Translations under genes and position numbers: made by a program | Notes under the pieces: model-generated | The model's input: the letters and a program-made list of their open reading frames with translations, nothing else | What the model was told of the DNA's origin: nothing | Database searches by the model: none | Origin: Aricia agestis | Taxonomy: Eukaryota; Arthropoda; Insecta; Lepidoptera; Lycaenidae | DNA: 64,000 bases | NCBI RefSeq assembly: GCF_905147365.1 | Contig: NC_056406.1 | Coordinates: 3,050,501 to 3,114,500, forward strand | Reading direction: 5' to 3' | Shown here: positions 42,163 through 52,357 of the stretch, piece by piece | Layout of the letters: the number at the start of each line of letters is the position of its first letter | How positions within the stretch are numbered: the first letter of the stretch is position 1

Positions 42163-45100
42163 TATCGTCGGTGATACTGCAAATCGTGCTATGTCAGCTA
42201 AAACAGATTTTACAGTATAGAGAAAAAACTGTTTCTTTTCTTTGTTTATGTCGCTGAGTATTTGATTAGTACGTGATGTTTTATAGATCGTAAGAGCTAT
42301 TAAATAATATATTAATGAATTTTGAGCGTAACTCTAATGTGGAAATAATTCGACTTGGCACATATTGCAACGAATTCTTCTCACCTATTCTTTTGACATG
42401 AAACATATTGATTTTTTAAAAAAGGTGACAATGTTATAATAATAGTACTTAACTAATGAAATATTAAAATAACTATAACCGTAATTAACGCACAAAATTG
42501 GGTATTAAATAAACAAACAAAAAATCCAATTCTAAAAAAAATGCTGGCTTTATTAATAAGTTTACAATACTTACGCTAACAAGTATCACTTAAACTAATT
42601 TACTAGCTAGAAAATGACTGTCCAGCTGTTGCAACATGTCTACCCACATGATGATAATGACTTAAATGAATTTCCGAACATGTGGACATGTTTCAATGTC
42701 TGAACAGCCATGTTCTAGAGAATCATAAAATGCATGATGATCTGAAGGAATGAGGTTCTTCATTTCCTGAAGATGCACAAATTTGGTTACTTCTATAGCA
42801 AGTGGCTTCTGATACAGGGAAGGGCGTTCACTCAGGCGAAGTGGAGCAGTTACCAGTGGTCTCCTGGGTAAACTTTTCCAAGACTCATTGAAATCGGTTT
42901 TGTAGTTTAATAAACCGTTTGGATCGTATTGTAATGCTACAATATCTGTAACATAAGGATCGCCTTTTTTATTGCCCGGTCTTAAACTTTTATATTTACC
43001 CTGGGAAAACCTAAGAAAGTCCTTGTAAGTTAAATAAAACACTTTATAAGGCTCTGGATTTTGCCTTGCTGACCTAATTATGCTCACATAGTCGGCGGGT
43101 ACAAAAATATCTCGTTTTCGGCCACGCAATTTCTTTTCTATTGCACTATGAATTGAATCTACTTCCATTTGCGTATGGCCGACTTCAAGATATTTTTGTT
43201 CAATTATAATATTATTTTCGATTGCCAAGTCAAGCAAAGCATTAGCCAATGTCAAACATCGATTTTGATAACCACATCCATCGCTCCAAAGTATGATTTT
43301 AGTCGGCTTAAACTTATCAATATCATGCTTAAGATGTTTAGACAAATTAGTAGCAAACACATCACTTTCTAAACCACCATTTCCTTCGTGCCAAATATAA
43401 CATGCAGCTTCTTTATTTTTCATATTATGAATAGTGTAATTGTGTACTTTCAACTTTGTCTTATAGTAAGTTGCCGAAGCTTGAAGATTTGGACTAAGTA
43501 GAACAGCTTGTACATCCATAGAGTAAACTAATGTCAGGTTGTCACTACTACATTTATCATTTTCTTTTTCATTTCTCGCGCTCTGTTTCTTAACTTGATG
43601 AGATTCATAGTCAGTTTGAGACAAGTGACCTTGTTTAAAACTAATGCATTTATTGCATTGGTCCTTTCTAGGACTAAAAATATCATAATTGAGTTTACGA
43701 AAAATCTTCAAGAAATAGCGCCTTGAGCAATAAGTTTTATTTTCCTCTACACAACTCTTTTTATATACTTCAAAAATATGGTTATAACTATCCCAACATG
43801 GCTCCAAATATAATTTCCTAGAAGACGCCCTACAATAATGAGATTCTACTTTGGCAAGTTTGTCCAAAAACGCAATTACAGACATTTCTTTATCACCTGC
43901 AAGATTATTATTGGGTATCGTTGTATTGTCAGTGTTGGTTAGCAACCAGTCTCGTAACTGTCTCTTCCCAATCCCTAATGTTGACAAGAACATTTCTTTG
44001 CAGACATTAAACTTAGCGCAGCATGCACTGGTCTGTGAAATCAAGTGATATTTCATAGTAATATTCTTTTTAGTCTCATCTTGTGCAGATTTTCGGCGAT
44101 ACTGCGGTTCATTTTTCAAAACAAGGCTACGTATAAAAGTTTTCCGAGCTTCCCAAGATTGCAACTTCCAGAAGTCATTAAATATTGTTTCCCGTTGAAG
44201 CTCCGTTATATCATCACAAGTGAAACACTGCTTAGGTCCACGTTGTCTTTGAACGCGAATATGCCCTCTGCAACGTTGTCCTAAACTCTTTGCTGGTTTA
44301 CACGCTATTTGTACATACTTCCCCCTTTCATCTTTTTTGAAACCTGTGTATGCTTCGCCTTTTAATCTTGCTTCTGCATTTTTCTGCCGTTTCCATTGCG
44401 ATCGATCGCCTTGCCCTCTGCTGCGACGTTTTTTTGCTCGACCATCAACATTTTGTGCCACAGTGAACAATCCAGTAGCAGGATCTAGTATTTCGTCACC
44501 GGATATATTATCTAGATCTTCACAAAATGTTATGTCGCTATTTTCACTAGGAACATAATCAGAGTCTGATTTAGAATAATCTAAAGAACAATTAGATAAA
44601 TCTGTGCTACTTTGAGAACTCAAACAGTCAACATTGCAAAGTTCTCCAGTTTTCTCGTCCAAAATAGTTCCCGAACATCCCGAACTTGACTCTCCGATCG
44701 AAGACTTGTTTTGTTGGAGTGCTAATTGGACCATACGTTTTCCACGGACACGATCCATTGTTTCTACAAAAAATATACCAATAAGATAGGTTGCAATACG
44801 TGCTATGTCATCCAAAACCAAAAATAATTTATTTGCAATAAGTTTTATGTCAATCTCCCAATTTAAAATATTGTTTTATTAAATTATTACCAAAACATTC
44901 TAATAAATAATATGAAGGAACACAAAGTGCAAAATGCACACTACACGTCATGTATTTAACAAGAAAGCTGATACGCAAAGAAATGTTTTTGCTGGTTTTA
45001 CACTAAATATGAGTTTTTTTACTCGCTTTCTACGTTATTTTCAGTGCTAGTACAATGAAATAACATTAAATTATTATTTTATGTCAACTTACCTTTAAAT

Positions 45101-45358
45101 ATTTACTCAAAACCATTTAATTTACAATTTTCGGCTTGCGAAAAACCGTTGTGTCGACATAGAACATATTGCAATACCCAGGTAACTGACAAGACTTGAC
45201 AGTTACACATTGCAACACATTGAAAACTGCCTTGTGATTGGTCGACGACTTAGAACGATTTGCAAGCGCGTTCGGATACACGCACTTGATCATTTGCAAT
45301 AAAAAAACAAAAATCGATTTTTCTTGACATGGAACATATTGCAGTATCACCGACGATA
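42163..45358 (-). mobile_element. Element 2: DNA transposon with intact DUF7869-like gene
   Basis: TATCGTCGGTGATACTGCAA at 42,163-42,182 is inverted at 45,339-45,358 (one difference at most). TGCAA is repeated directly outside both ends (42,158-42,162 and 45,359-45,363): a 5-bp target duplication. A subterminal word GACATAGMACRTATTGCA recurs in both orientations near 42,177, 42,357, 44,793, 45,157 and 45,327. The gene has a non-coding first exon (donor at 45,092) and an intron ending at 44,764. Confidence 0.95.
42662..44758 (-). CDS. DUF7869-like putative transposase of element 2, 698 aa, intact
   Basis: I take ATG 44,758 (MDRVRGKRMVQL), six bases after the TTTTTTGTAG acceptor, rather than the upstream ATG at 44,821, because the latter lies in the intron across a subterminal repeat. 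Order: Ser/Asp-rich acidic region (SKSDSDYVPSENSD), basic patch (AKKRRSRGQGDRSQWKRQK), conserved CKEMFLSTLGIG, LYLEPCWDSY, a CxxC (RKDQCNKCISF), then VYSMDVQAVLL (D415), ILWSDGCGYQNRC (D493) and GHTQMEVDSIHSAIEKKL (E532). D-78-D-39-E fits an RNase H-like DDE enzyme. No stop or shift interrupts the frame. Transposase function is inferred from element structure and spacing; the family is known to me only as a domain of unknown function. Confidence 0.85.
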   Translation of the reverse strand: MDRVRGKRMVQLALQQNKSSIGESSSGCSGTILDEKTGELCNVDCLSSQSSTDLSNCSLDYSKSDSDYVPSENSDITFCEDLDNISGDEILDPATGLFTVAQNVDGRAKKRRSRGQGDRSQWKRQKNAEARLKGEAYTGFKKDERGKYVQIACKPAKSLGQRCRGHIRVQRQRGPKQCFTCDDITELQRETIFNDFWKLQSWEARKTFIRSLVLKNEPQYRRKSAQDETKKNITMKYHLISQTSACCAKFNVCKEMFLSTLGIGKRQLRDWLLTNTDNTTIPNNNLAGDKEMSVIAFLDKLAKVESHYCRASSRKLYLEPCWDSYNHIFEVYKKSCVEENKTYCSRRYFLKIFRKLNYDIFSPRKDQCNKCISFKQGHLSQTDYESHQVKKQSARNEKENDKCSSDNLTLVYSMDVQAVLLSPNLQASATYYKTKLKVHNYTIHNMKNKEAACYIWHEGNGGLESDVFATNLSKHLKHDIDKFKPTKIILWSDGCGYQNRCLTLANALLDLAIENNIIIEQKYLEVGHTQMEVDSIHSAIEKKLRGRKRDIFVPADYVSIIRSARQNPEPYKVFYLTYKDFLRFSQGKYKSLRPGNKKGDPYVTDIVALQYDPNGLLNYKTDFNESWKSLPRRPLVTAPLRLSERPSLYQKPLAIEVTKFVHLQEMKNLIPSDHHAFYDSLEHGCSDIETCPHVRKFI

Positions 45359-46299
45359 TGCAATAATAACACTACAAGAAACAAGAAAGGTACTGGCATC
45401 ACATACCATCAGTAAATATTATATAAATCGTCATAAACACAGAAAAATAATATAAACCTGAAAATTCGGATCCGAGTACCGCTTGATGTTCAGTGTTGCC
45501 AATTACCATAAACTAAAAATTCCCAAATTTTCCGAGATTGTGATTTTTATTTATTTATTATATCTTATTTTTTTATATATACATAGTGGCTGAGTGGATG
45601 AGCGCATTCAAATCTCTAGCTAGGATTGCTAGCAATATTGTACCCATTATATTTCGTTGACCTAAACAACGTTGTTATTTTATCGCATTCTTTTCGAATG
45701 GACTTTATTCCAATGGTAAAGTTTATCTGGTGATTGAAAAATCAGCACTTACTATACAATAATAATAAACTACAAGACCACAGAAACTAATTTTTCCCCA
45801 TTGATTGGGCACCAGTCACGTATCTGGCAACCCGATTATCTACGCACACAACAATATTTGTGCATTGTTTTACACACACTTCAATATTGAGTTGCCGGCA
45901 CTTGCCGCATTCAGAAATCTGTTTTTTTTTCTATATAGCGTGGTATCTAGTCAAGCGCGCGCGCGAGACCAATCATTTATCTAAGCTACATGCTATACAT
46001 GCTATACCATAAATTCGCGCAGTTTCTAAGGCATAAACTCCAAATTTTTCGGGATTGATCATCATTCCAGAAGATAGAGCTTGTAAAATAATATACAAGC
46101 GTTTAATCAATGTTTCTTTTTAGTTAATTTATTTTATTTTTAAATTTTATGTCTACGTGATGTAATTTTTCCTTATGCTCCATATTTTTCCTATGCAAAC
46201 TCCAACAATATTTCCTCTCTAGTCCCTTTTTTCTAAATGTAAACTACCTTTATTTTGACATTGATATGATCCTTTTTCTTGTCTCTAAAGGAGTGCTGA

Positions 46300-47003
46300 C
46301 TAATTAATTCTTCCTACCAGTTTCTGAAAAGGTTCAATGCATATCCACGATCACCTAATAAACAAAAATTTCCGAAGTTACCCCGGCCAGATAACATTTT
46401 TATTTTCATTGAATTGTGCTCGCTACTATGTCCAAAATTCTGAGCTTGGCATCTGCTAACACCTGAGTATTAGTACAGAAGAAGTCCTTCCTGTTTCTGT
46501 ATAGCTCTGCATTGTCGCCCCCTGAAATATTAGACAGAACAATTAAATAATTACTTTCACTATTATAATAATTATTAAACACGAGCTACCTCTTTTCTAG
46601 AAAATTGTTTCAAAATTGAAAATTCAGAACACAAATGCCCTAATATTTTCACAGGTAAATAAATTTTACTTTCAAAGTAACCAACAATTACTTACAGGTG
46701 TTTAATAATGGAATATGAGTGCAGAACCCACAACACTTGGAAATTTTGATATTTGATAGAAATATGCTACAATTGTCCTGATTTCTTCCATATTATGTGG
46801 CATGTGCACCAATCTTTTAAAGACACAAATCGCTCTAGATATTGTATGAGTGATTCTACAAATAGTAGATTTATGCAAGCCAAACAGATCTCTAGAACTC
46901 TGCTGAATATTTCCTGTCGCATAAAACCAAATGCTGCTAGCATTTGGTCTACTGCACTCACTGCATTATTTTTTAAATATACGTTATTATACGTAATATA
47001 CAT
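46300..47003 (-). pseudogene. HARBI1-like (PIF/Harbinger) transposase, 5' and central part
   Basis: Exon 47,003-46,696 reads AVDQMLAAFGFMRQEIFSR (helix-turn-helix region) and RTIVAYFYQISKFPSVVGSA, ending at a CCT/GTAAGT donor. The next exon starts at 46,521 after ATATTTCAG: GGDNAELYRNRKDFF and LADAKLRILDIVAS, a stop, then LLGDRGYALNLFRNW (second catalytic Asp region). Several breaks. The expected C-terminal Glu region is not here but a match lies on the other strand at 48.4 kb. Confidence 0.7.
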
Positions 47004-47064
47004 TATTTATAAAATATAATACTTACCCTATATTATAACTAACAGTTTTTAACCATTAGTAACC

Positions 47065-47273
47065 CTAAATAGCTATCAAACAACGGGCCCTTAGTAGAGC
47101 AAAAGCATGACCATCATCCGTGACTAGGTTTGTACATTCTCTTTTGATTATTTCCGAATTTGTTGACAATTTGGTGTTATCTTTTCGGGAACTATTTAAT
47201 TCATATTTTACTTCATCATAATATTCTGTTTTATGAGTTTTGAGGTGCCTCACAAGATTCGAGAAATGTATAC
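47065..47273 (-). pseudogene. BED-like zinc-finger exon fragment
   Basis: After a TTTTATTTCCAG acceptor the frame reads IHFSNLVRHLKTHKTEYYDE, the second half of a BED finger (H..L..HL..H), then Lys/Asn-rich residues to a stop at 47,065. Typical of hAT-related genes. The first half is missing. Confidence 0.5.
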
Positions 47274-47301
47274 TCTGGAAATAAAAGAAAAAAACTATCA
47301 T

Positions 47302-47797
47302 AAATCAAAATCTATCAAACATACCCAAGTCACAATAGAATATAGATCCTTAAGGGTCGCAGTGACATCAGGCCAGGGCAGGCACTTGACCTGCCTTCAG
47401 CCCAAAAAAAAAACATCACAGCAGTTATTATATCTATAATGAATCGGTGATTTCAGAAAGGGCATAAGTCCTTTGCAATGAATTACATAACATGATGCAC
47501 TGTGATGTTTGCTTATATCGTAATATAGATCATATTATATACGATGAGAGTAAAAGATTACTATAATTTTATTTGTATACTCTTAAGAGTGACCATAATT
47601 AATTTCGACTTTTGCCTTTTCTGCCTTTCTGACTAATGCCATTTTTGAAATATACAAAATGTATAATATGCGACTTAAAAGCCCTTTTTACACTTAAGTA
47701 ATACCATATTCTTGTTAAGAATGTGTGGCCTTTTATAAATTAAGTACATTATATTTCTACCCTATCTTAATAATTATCTCAAAAAAGTACCTATTAA
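47302..47797. other. Spacer, no gene
   Basis: AT-rich; AGGTCAAGTGCCTGCCCTGGCC-like words (47,370-47,395) are inverse and may be an old repeat end. Confidence 0.3.
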
Positions 47798-48055
47798 TTA
47801 CTCAATAAGATCTTTAACATCTTCAGTAGCAGTTGTGGGTCCAGCGGTAACGTTTTCATAAAATTCTCTGTGTTCTTCGGACTTGACAAGACTTGAAAAA
47901 ATTGTTGAAGTATATCCATACTTTAACAATTTTTTCAAGTCTTCCAGTTTTTCTTCATTAAGCAAAACTGAATCACTATCATATGCTCGTCGACTAGGGA
48001 CTTCAGGAGTCATTCGAGGCTTTATTAACCGATTCGTTGCCACCTTCATTTTCAC
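47798..48055 (-). other. Short open frame with a palindrome, not identified
   Basis: Reads SVLLNEEKLEDLKKLLKYGY then TIFSSLVKSEEHREFYENV. No family is recognised. The 26-bp palindrome at 47,888-47,943 (one mismatch, 4-nt loop) occupies its middle, so part of the reading is an inverted copy rather than ancestral code. Confidence 0.3.
47888..47943. repeat. 26-bp palindrome, one mismatch
   Basis: 47,888-47,913 (AAGACTTGAAAAAATTGTTG...) and 47,918-47,943 are inverse except one base; loop ATCC. Confidence 0.9.
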
Positions 48056-48337
48056 GAATTCTTACCACAGCCTCACAGGCCAAGCAGTTTGTTCGATGAC
48101 GCGCCATAAGCGTCATCGGCCCTGCTAAACGATGACGCATGCACGTGCGGCATTGGCAACTGGTTGTGTTTTATGCACATTTAGACTAAGGAATTGTAAT
48201 TACAGTATAATAAATTAGTTTTAACGTGTTTTTTAACAATCATTGTATGCCGCGCCTGGCGCGTCATCGGCCTCACTGAATCTTTTTAAATGACGCGCTG
48301 AGCGCGGCAGTGGCCACGAATCGGTTAAGCGGTAATT
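48056..48337. repeat. GATGACGCGCC repeat segment
   Basis: Words CGATGACGCGCC, GCGTCATCGGCC and GCGCGTCATCGGCCTC occur in both orientations (48,095-48,142 and 48,257-48,300), suggesting a small inverted-end element of about 230 bp whose ends are not clear. Confidence 0.4.
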
Positions 48338-48365
48338 ATGGGTTTCCAAATCCCATATAGTTTGA

Positions 48366-48649
48366 AATGCCAAAGTGTTGTTTATCTTTTGTTGAACACA
48401 GTTGAACGCTGCTTTGGAGTGTGGAAACAACGGTTTCGGTGCCTACTTCGGGGATTCACCAACAAATTAGGAAATACAAAACTATATATTGTTGCACTGG
48501 CAATTCTGCACAATATTACTATGCAAAAACAAGATCTGGTACAAGTTGTAGATGATACCATTCCTCAGAACATACCAGTATCACATGTGGTAAATAATTA
48601 TGTTCGAGGAAATGTGGCCCGAGCAGCATTTATTACTGAATTTTATTGA
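48366..48649 (+). pseudogene. HARBI1-like C-terminal fragment, plus strand
   Basis: VYLLLNTVERCFGVWKQRF holds the third catalytic Glu (VERxFGxWK), then YIVALAILHNITM and the tail to the stop at 48,649. The open frame supports it over 90 residues. Upstream of about 48,366 homology stops. Orientation is opposite to the other Harbinger piece at 46.3-47.0 kb. Confidence 0.8.
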
Positions 48650-48740
48650 AATTTATATTTAAAGAAGAAAAGAATATGTTTGTATGAATGAAATACTTTT
48701 ATTTTATACTTTATTAATTATATACTTATAAAATTACATG

Positions 48741-49374
48741 TCCTGACTGACTGATTGACTGACTGATTCATCATCGCTGAGCAAAAACTGTAAAAGTTAC
48801 AGCCACGAAATTTGGTGAGTAGGGTTGTTTTATTAAGTAGACACCCACTAAGGAAGGAATTTTGAAAATTTTACCCTGCAGGGGGTGAAATAAGGGTTAA
48901 AAATTTTAATGAAAGTCCGTCATTTCTTGAGTTAGAAACATGAAACTTTATTTTTGGGTTACTGGTTAAAAAATGAATGGATACGTATTTAAGCGTTTTT
49001 GGAAATTCTACTCCCAAGGGGGTGAAATTAGAGTTGAAAGTTTTAATGAAAGTCCGTCATTTCTTGAGTTAGAAACATGAAACTTTATTTTTGTGCTACT
49101 GATTAAAAATGAATGGATACGTATTTAAGTGTTTCTGGTAATTCTACCCCCAAGGGGGTGAAATTGGGGTAGAAAGTTTCAATGAAAGTCCGTCATTTCT
49201 TGAGTTAGAAACATGAAAGTTTATTGACGTTTGCGTTTGACGTTTGCTTAAATAGGGTCCGTTTTTACCCTTTGTATAAAGAACCACAAAAACAAAAAGG
49301 AGAAAACTATCCATCTTTGTTATTATACTATGTTAACGCGGATGAAGTCGCGGGCAACAGCTAGTTAAACACTA
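48741..49374 (+). mobile_element. Non-autonomous Helitron with internal repeats
   Basis: Starts TCCTGACTGACTGATTGACT near 48,741 and ends with hairpin CGCGGATGAAGTCGCG (49,337-49,352), then GGGCAACAG and CTAG (49,371-49,374). Inside, a unit of about 137 bp with GAAAGTCCGTCATTTCTTGA occurs three times (48,911, 49,048 and 49,184), each with a CAAGGGGGTGAAAT word nearby. Confidence 0.85.
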
Positions 49375-49469
49375 GGACATAGGTACAACAGAGATTAATA
49401 CTGGCTTGTTGAGGTCCCACACATTATTTGAGTTGTCTAGTAGGTTTCATATTGAACATCTAATTAAAC

Positions 49470-49596
49470 TTTGCCAATTTATTCTAAACATTTATGTTTT
49501 TAAGTTTCTAAAATTTCACGTTCCAATATAGCACTCTTTAACATTTCTTTCCGTAAAATTCCTAATTATCGCGGCGAAGCCGCGCGAGACATCTAG
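49470..49596 (+). mobile_element. Second Helitron 3' end
   Basis: Hairpin CGCGGCGAAGCCGCG (49,570-49,584), then CGAGACAT and CTAG (49,593-49,596). Its 5' part is unclear; the 48.7-kb Helitron may be inserted into it. Confidence 0.7.
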
Positions 49597-50400
49597 TCAT
49601 TAAAATTAAATCTTGAAATTGTCTCTACATACACTTTTTCGTGGAGTTGGTTCATCCCCTTTTATTGGGGTATTTGCCGTTATTCTGCCGTGGTATGACT
49701 ATAATGCCGTTAACTACCAAAACCTACTTTTGAGTTATGAGCAAAAAACGCGGTAAAAATTTAAACCTATGTAACTCCTCAATGACAAAACCGATTTGAG
49801 ATCGAAAAGCACCAGAACATACATAAAAGAGATACTTATTATCTATTAATATGTGATCTTCTAGAATTTCTTTATGAATAATAAAAAAACCCGTTTTTCG
49901 TTTTAGTTTATCATTAATGTTTCTTTCTTTCATCTATAATTTGACTTAAATGCCGTTACGTATACCTTAACGGCATTTTAGTGTTTCTATTCCTAATAAA
50001 AACGTTGTCTATTAAAACACTACAAACATTTTCTCATAGGTTTAGTTAAAATGTCGTTATAGTACATAACCCTGATTTAGTTTAATATCAAGTAATACAG
50101 AACCAACTTATGTTAGTCTTTAGTGCTGTTATTGGTATTTTACCGCATTTAAGTCTAGTAAGCTACAATATGTATATGAATAACTCCACTCATTGTTCCG
50201 CTAAAACGCCGTTACACTATTTACTTTTTACGTTAACGGCGTTATAGCGATACAAAGCGAAAAATATTGCATTGTGATATTTAACTATACGGAGTTAAAG
50301 TATTAAATAGGGATCTTATTTTGTAATAAATTAAAACCCAAGTTAGTAAATCACAATATTTATTATGTACTTTATTGAGCATCTTAGATAGCTCTATAGT

Positions 50401-50520
50401 ATATCTGGGAGCACGGCAGTGCTCCAGCCAAGCTTTTTAGCAAAGGCACGGCCGTACCATACTTTTCTCGAAGCGGTTCGCGGCTTTTTCACACCCCATT
50501 TATCTTCGATGTTTACAAAG
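50401..50520. repeat. GGAGCACGGCAGTGCTCC repeat fragment
   Basis: Same family as 25,660-25,745: CTGGGAGCACGGCAGTGCTC, then GGCACGGCCGTACCATAC and TTTTCTCGAAGCGGTTCG. Confidence 0.55.
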
Positions 50521-50756
50521 CTAGGAATTTAGAATTTCGGTGACTAGGAGTAAGTATTAAAACTAGCATAACCTCAAAATTACATAACATTTCGATAAAT
50601 AGTTTAATAGTTACGGATGATCAAAGTAACTACATTTTGTCACTCACTGACTGACAGATCATCAAAATTCTAAGGTACTTCTAGCAGACTTAGAACCTTG
50701 AAATTTACCAACAAGGTAGGTCGTTATCCACAATGAAAGGAAATGTTATGAAACTG

Positions 50757-51178
50757 GCCAAGTGCGAGTCGAACTGGCGTACATAGGGTTCCGTACCGTA
50801 AATTTGTATGGGAGCCCCCCTTAAATCACAAGTTTATGTACTTTTTATTACTTATTATTAAAGTGGAAATACAATTAAGTATTTTCTGAAATTTTCAAAA
50901 ACCTCACTTTTACCATTATGGATATAGGGCAAAAAAGGGCAAAAAAACGTGTTTGTTGTATGAGACCCCCCATTAATCATTCATTTTATTTTAGTTGGAC
51001 TATTAGCTTTTATAGCGACAATAAAAGTACATAATTTGTAAAAAAAATAAAATATCTAGCTATTGCGGTTCTCGAGATCTAGCCTCGTGACACACTGACG
51101 GACGACAGACAGACAGCGAAATCTAGACTCATTAGGAATAGGCTCCCGTTTTCATCCTTTGGGCAAGGAAGCCTAAAA
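50757..51178. repeat. GCCAAGTGCGAGTCG lepidopteran repeat
   Basis: CTGGCCAAGTGCGAGTCGAA, GGGTTCCGTACCG, TATGGGAGCCCCCCTTAAAT, ending near GGGCAAGGAAGCCTAAAAAC. Widespread in moth and butterfly genomes as far as I know. The fragment at 38.35 kb is related. Confidence 0.7.
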
Positions 51179-51715
51179 ACTGAAAAGTATAATATAACTT
51201 TATTAAATAAAAGAAAAGAATTTTATTGTTTGTGGCTTTGCAAGAACATTAAAAATGAGTTTTGACTTCATAATAATTATTTTACGTACAAAAGGAAAAA
51301 TAGTGAACAAAGTTAACAATGAAACTATGATAATTAAATTAGATTAAATCTCAAATCAGAACTGCGAATTACGATGTACACTCCATACTCGCTCGATAGA
51401 TGGTGTAGCACTCCCTTTATTACGCGGTATCGCTTGTTTGCGGAGTATAATTATTATGGTTTGAAAAAAATCCGGAATAGGTCGTAACACTCAATCGAAA
51501 GTAACATCGATGCACGAATAACCTCTTGATACTTCAAAAGTTATCCTGAAATTCTAGGCTATCGTCATAGAATTTGTACTTTGTAGAAGTACCTACCTGT
51601 TATTATCAATTAATTTTACGACATAGAATATATACCTAGAGATAGAGAATGTGTGCTAAGCTAAGTACAGAAACGTTTTAACGTGACCTGAAAAGAAAGG
51701 AAACCTTAAAAAAAG

Positions 51716-52357
51716 AAATAAAATCCCACCAAAACATTAAATGTTAAAAGGAGCCAAGCAAAATATTGCATAATATTGCATAGCCATGCAATATATCTAT
51801 CGTAAAAAGTTTTCAGATCACATTCAAGCCAAGCCTGAAGGCTTGGCTTGAATGTGCTTAATTAATTTATAATTCATATTGTGTATGTATTTTGGTGTGC
51901 AATAAAGAGTTTTATTATAATTATTATTTTGTAATTTAAATCAACATTCAGTGAATTTATATATATAGTTTTCTTTATTTTATAATTATTATAGTGGCTT
52001 GGCAATGAGCACTAGAGAAATAATCAGCGACTGATTGGGTATTTATTGGGTACAATCGTCGACATGCGTCATTACATACGGTACTAAAAAACACTTTACG
52101 CTTGCCGTTTGTGTAAGTATGAACTACCCTAAATATGAAGTTTTATATTTGTTTTTCTTGTGCTCGTTGCCGAACCACTATAATAATATATAAAATAAAG
52201 AAAACTATTGATAAATTCACTTAATGTTGATTTAAATTACAAAATAAGATGAAGGCTTGGTTTGAATGTGATCTGAAAACTTTTTACGATAGATATATTG
52301 CATGGCTATGCAATATTTTGCTTGGCTCCTTTTTACATTTAATGTTTTGGTGGGATT
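51716..52357. mobile_element. Fold-back element with long imperfect arms
   Basis: AATCCCACCAAAACATTAAA... and its inverse ending TAATGTTTTGGTGGGATT; arms run through GATCTGAAAACTTTTTACGA and, after a unique 100-bp stretch in the left half, continue (TTTGTAATTTAAATCAACAT / inverse) toward the centre near 52,080. The left arm holds an extra 18-bp hairpin (51,819-51,856). Confidence 0.9.
51819..51856. repeat. 18-bp palindrome in the fold-back left arm
   Basis: CACATTCAAGCCAAGCCT, loop GA, then exact inverse. The matching right arm at about 52,257 has only one copy of this word. Confidence 0.95.

Larger units (their letters stand above)
41972..45985. mobile_element. hAT-like element copy B, carrying element 2
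   Basis: Left end CTTAGATGAATGATTGGTCT, right end inverse AGACCAATCATTTATCTAAG. CTACATGC is duplicated exactly at 41,964-41,971 and 45,986-45,993, an 8-bp target duplication that fits the hAT superfamily. Without the nested 3.2-kb insert the element is about 0.8 kb and aligns with copy A (18,175-19,203). Confidence 0.95.
41698..46112 (-). pseudogene. C-terminal part of an uncharacterised repeat protein, split by copy B
   Basis: The 5' part (46,112-45,994) reads MMINPEKFGVYALETARIYG; the 3' part (41,963-41,698) reads HKLLLHGENV, IKHFSVLPIGQQSEDAQESR and CSRIATNTNEDVFKTLLYTS before the stop. The pattern 'VLPIGQ.SEDAQESRNKDYR' occurs in uncharacterised insect proteins I know only by sequence. 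The 4-kb copy B element separates the two parts. Confidence 0.6.

Noticed and set aside
44759..44821. Upstream ATG of the element 2 gene
   Set aside because: It lies before a good splice acceptor and across a subterminal repeat, so it is probably intronic.
48741..49374. CRISPR-like array
   Set aside because: Three repeats of about 137 bp with diverged sequence in an insect genome; an internal Helitron minisatellite.
49724..49933. Minus-strand frame inside the 3.84-kb element
   Set aside because: 69 codons, no motif, AT-rich; not enough to call a gene.
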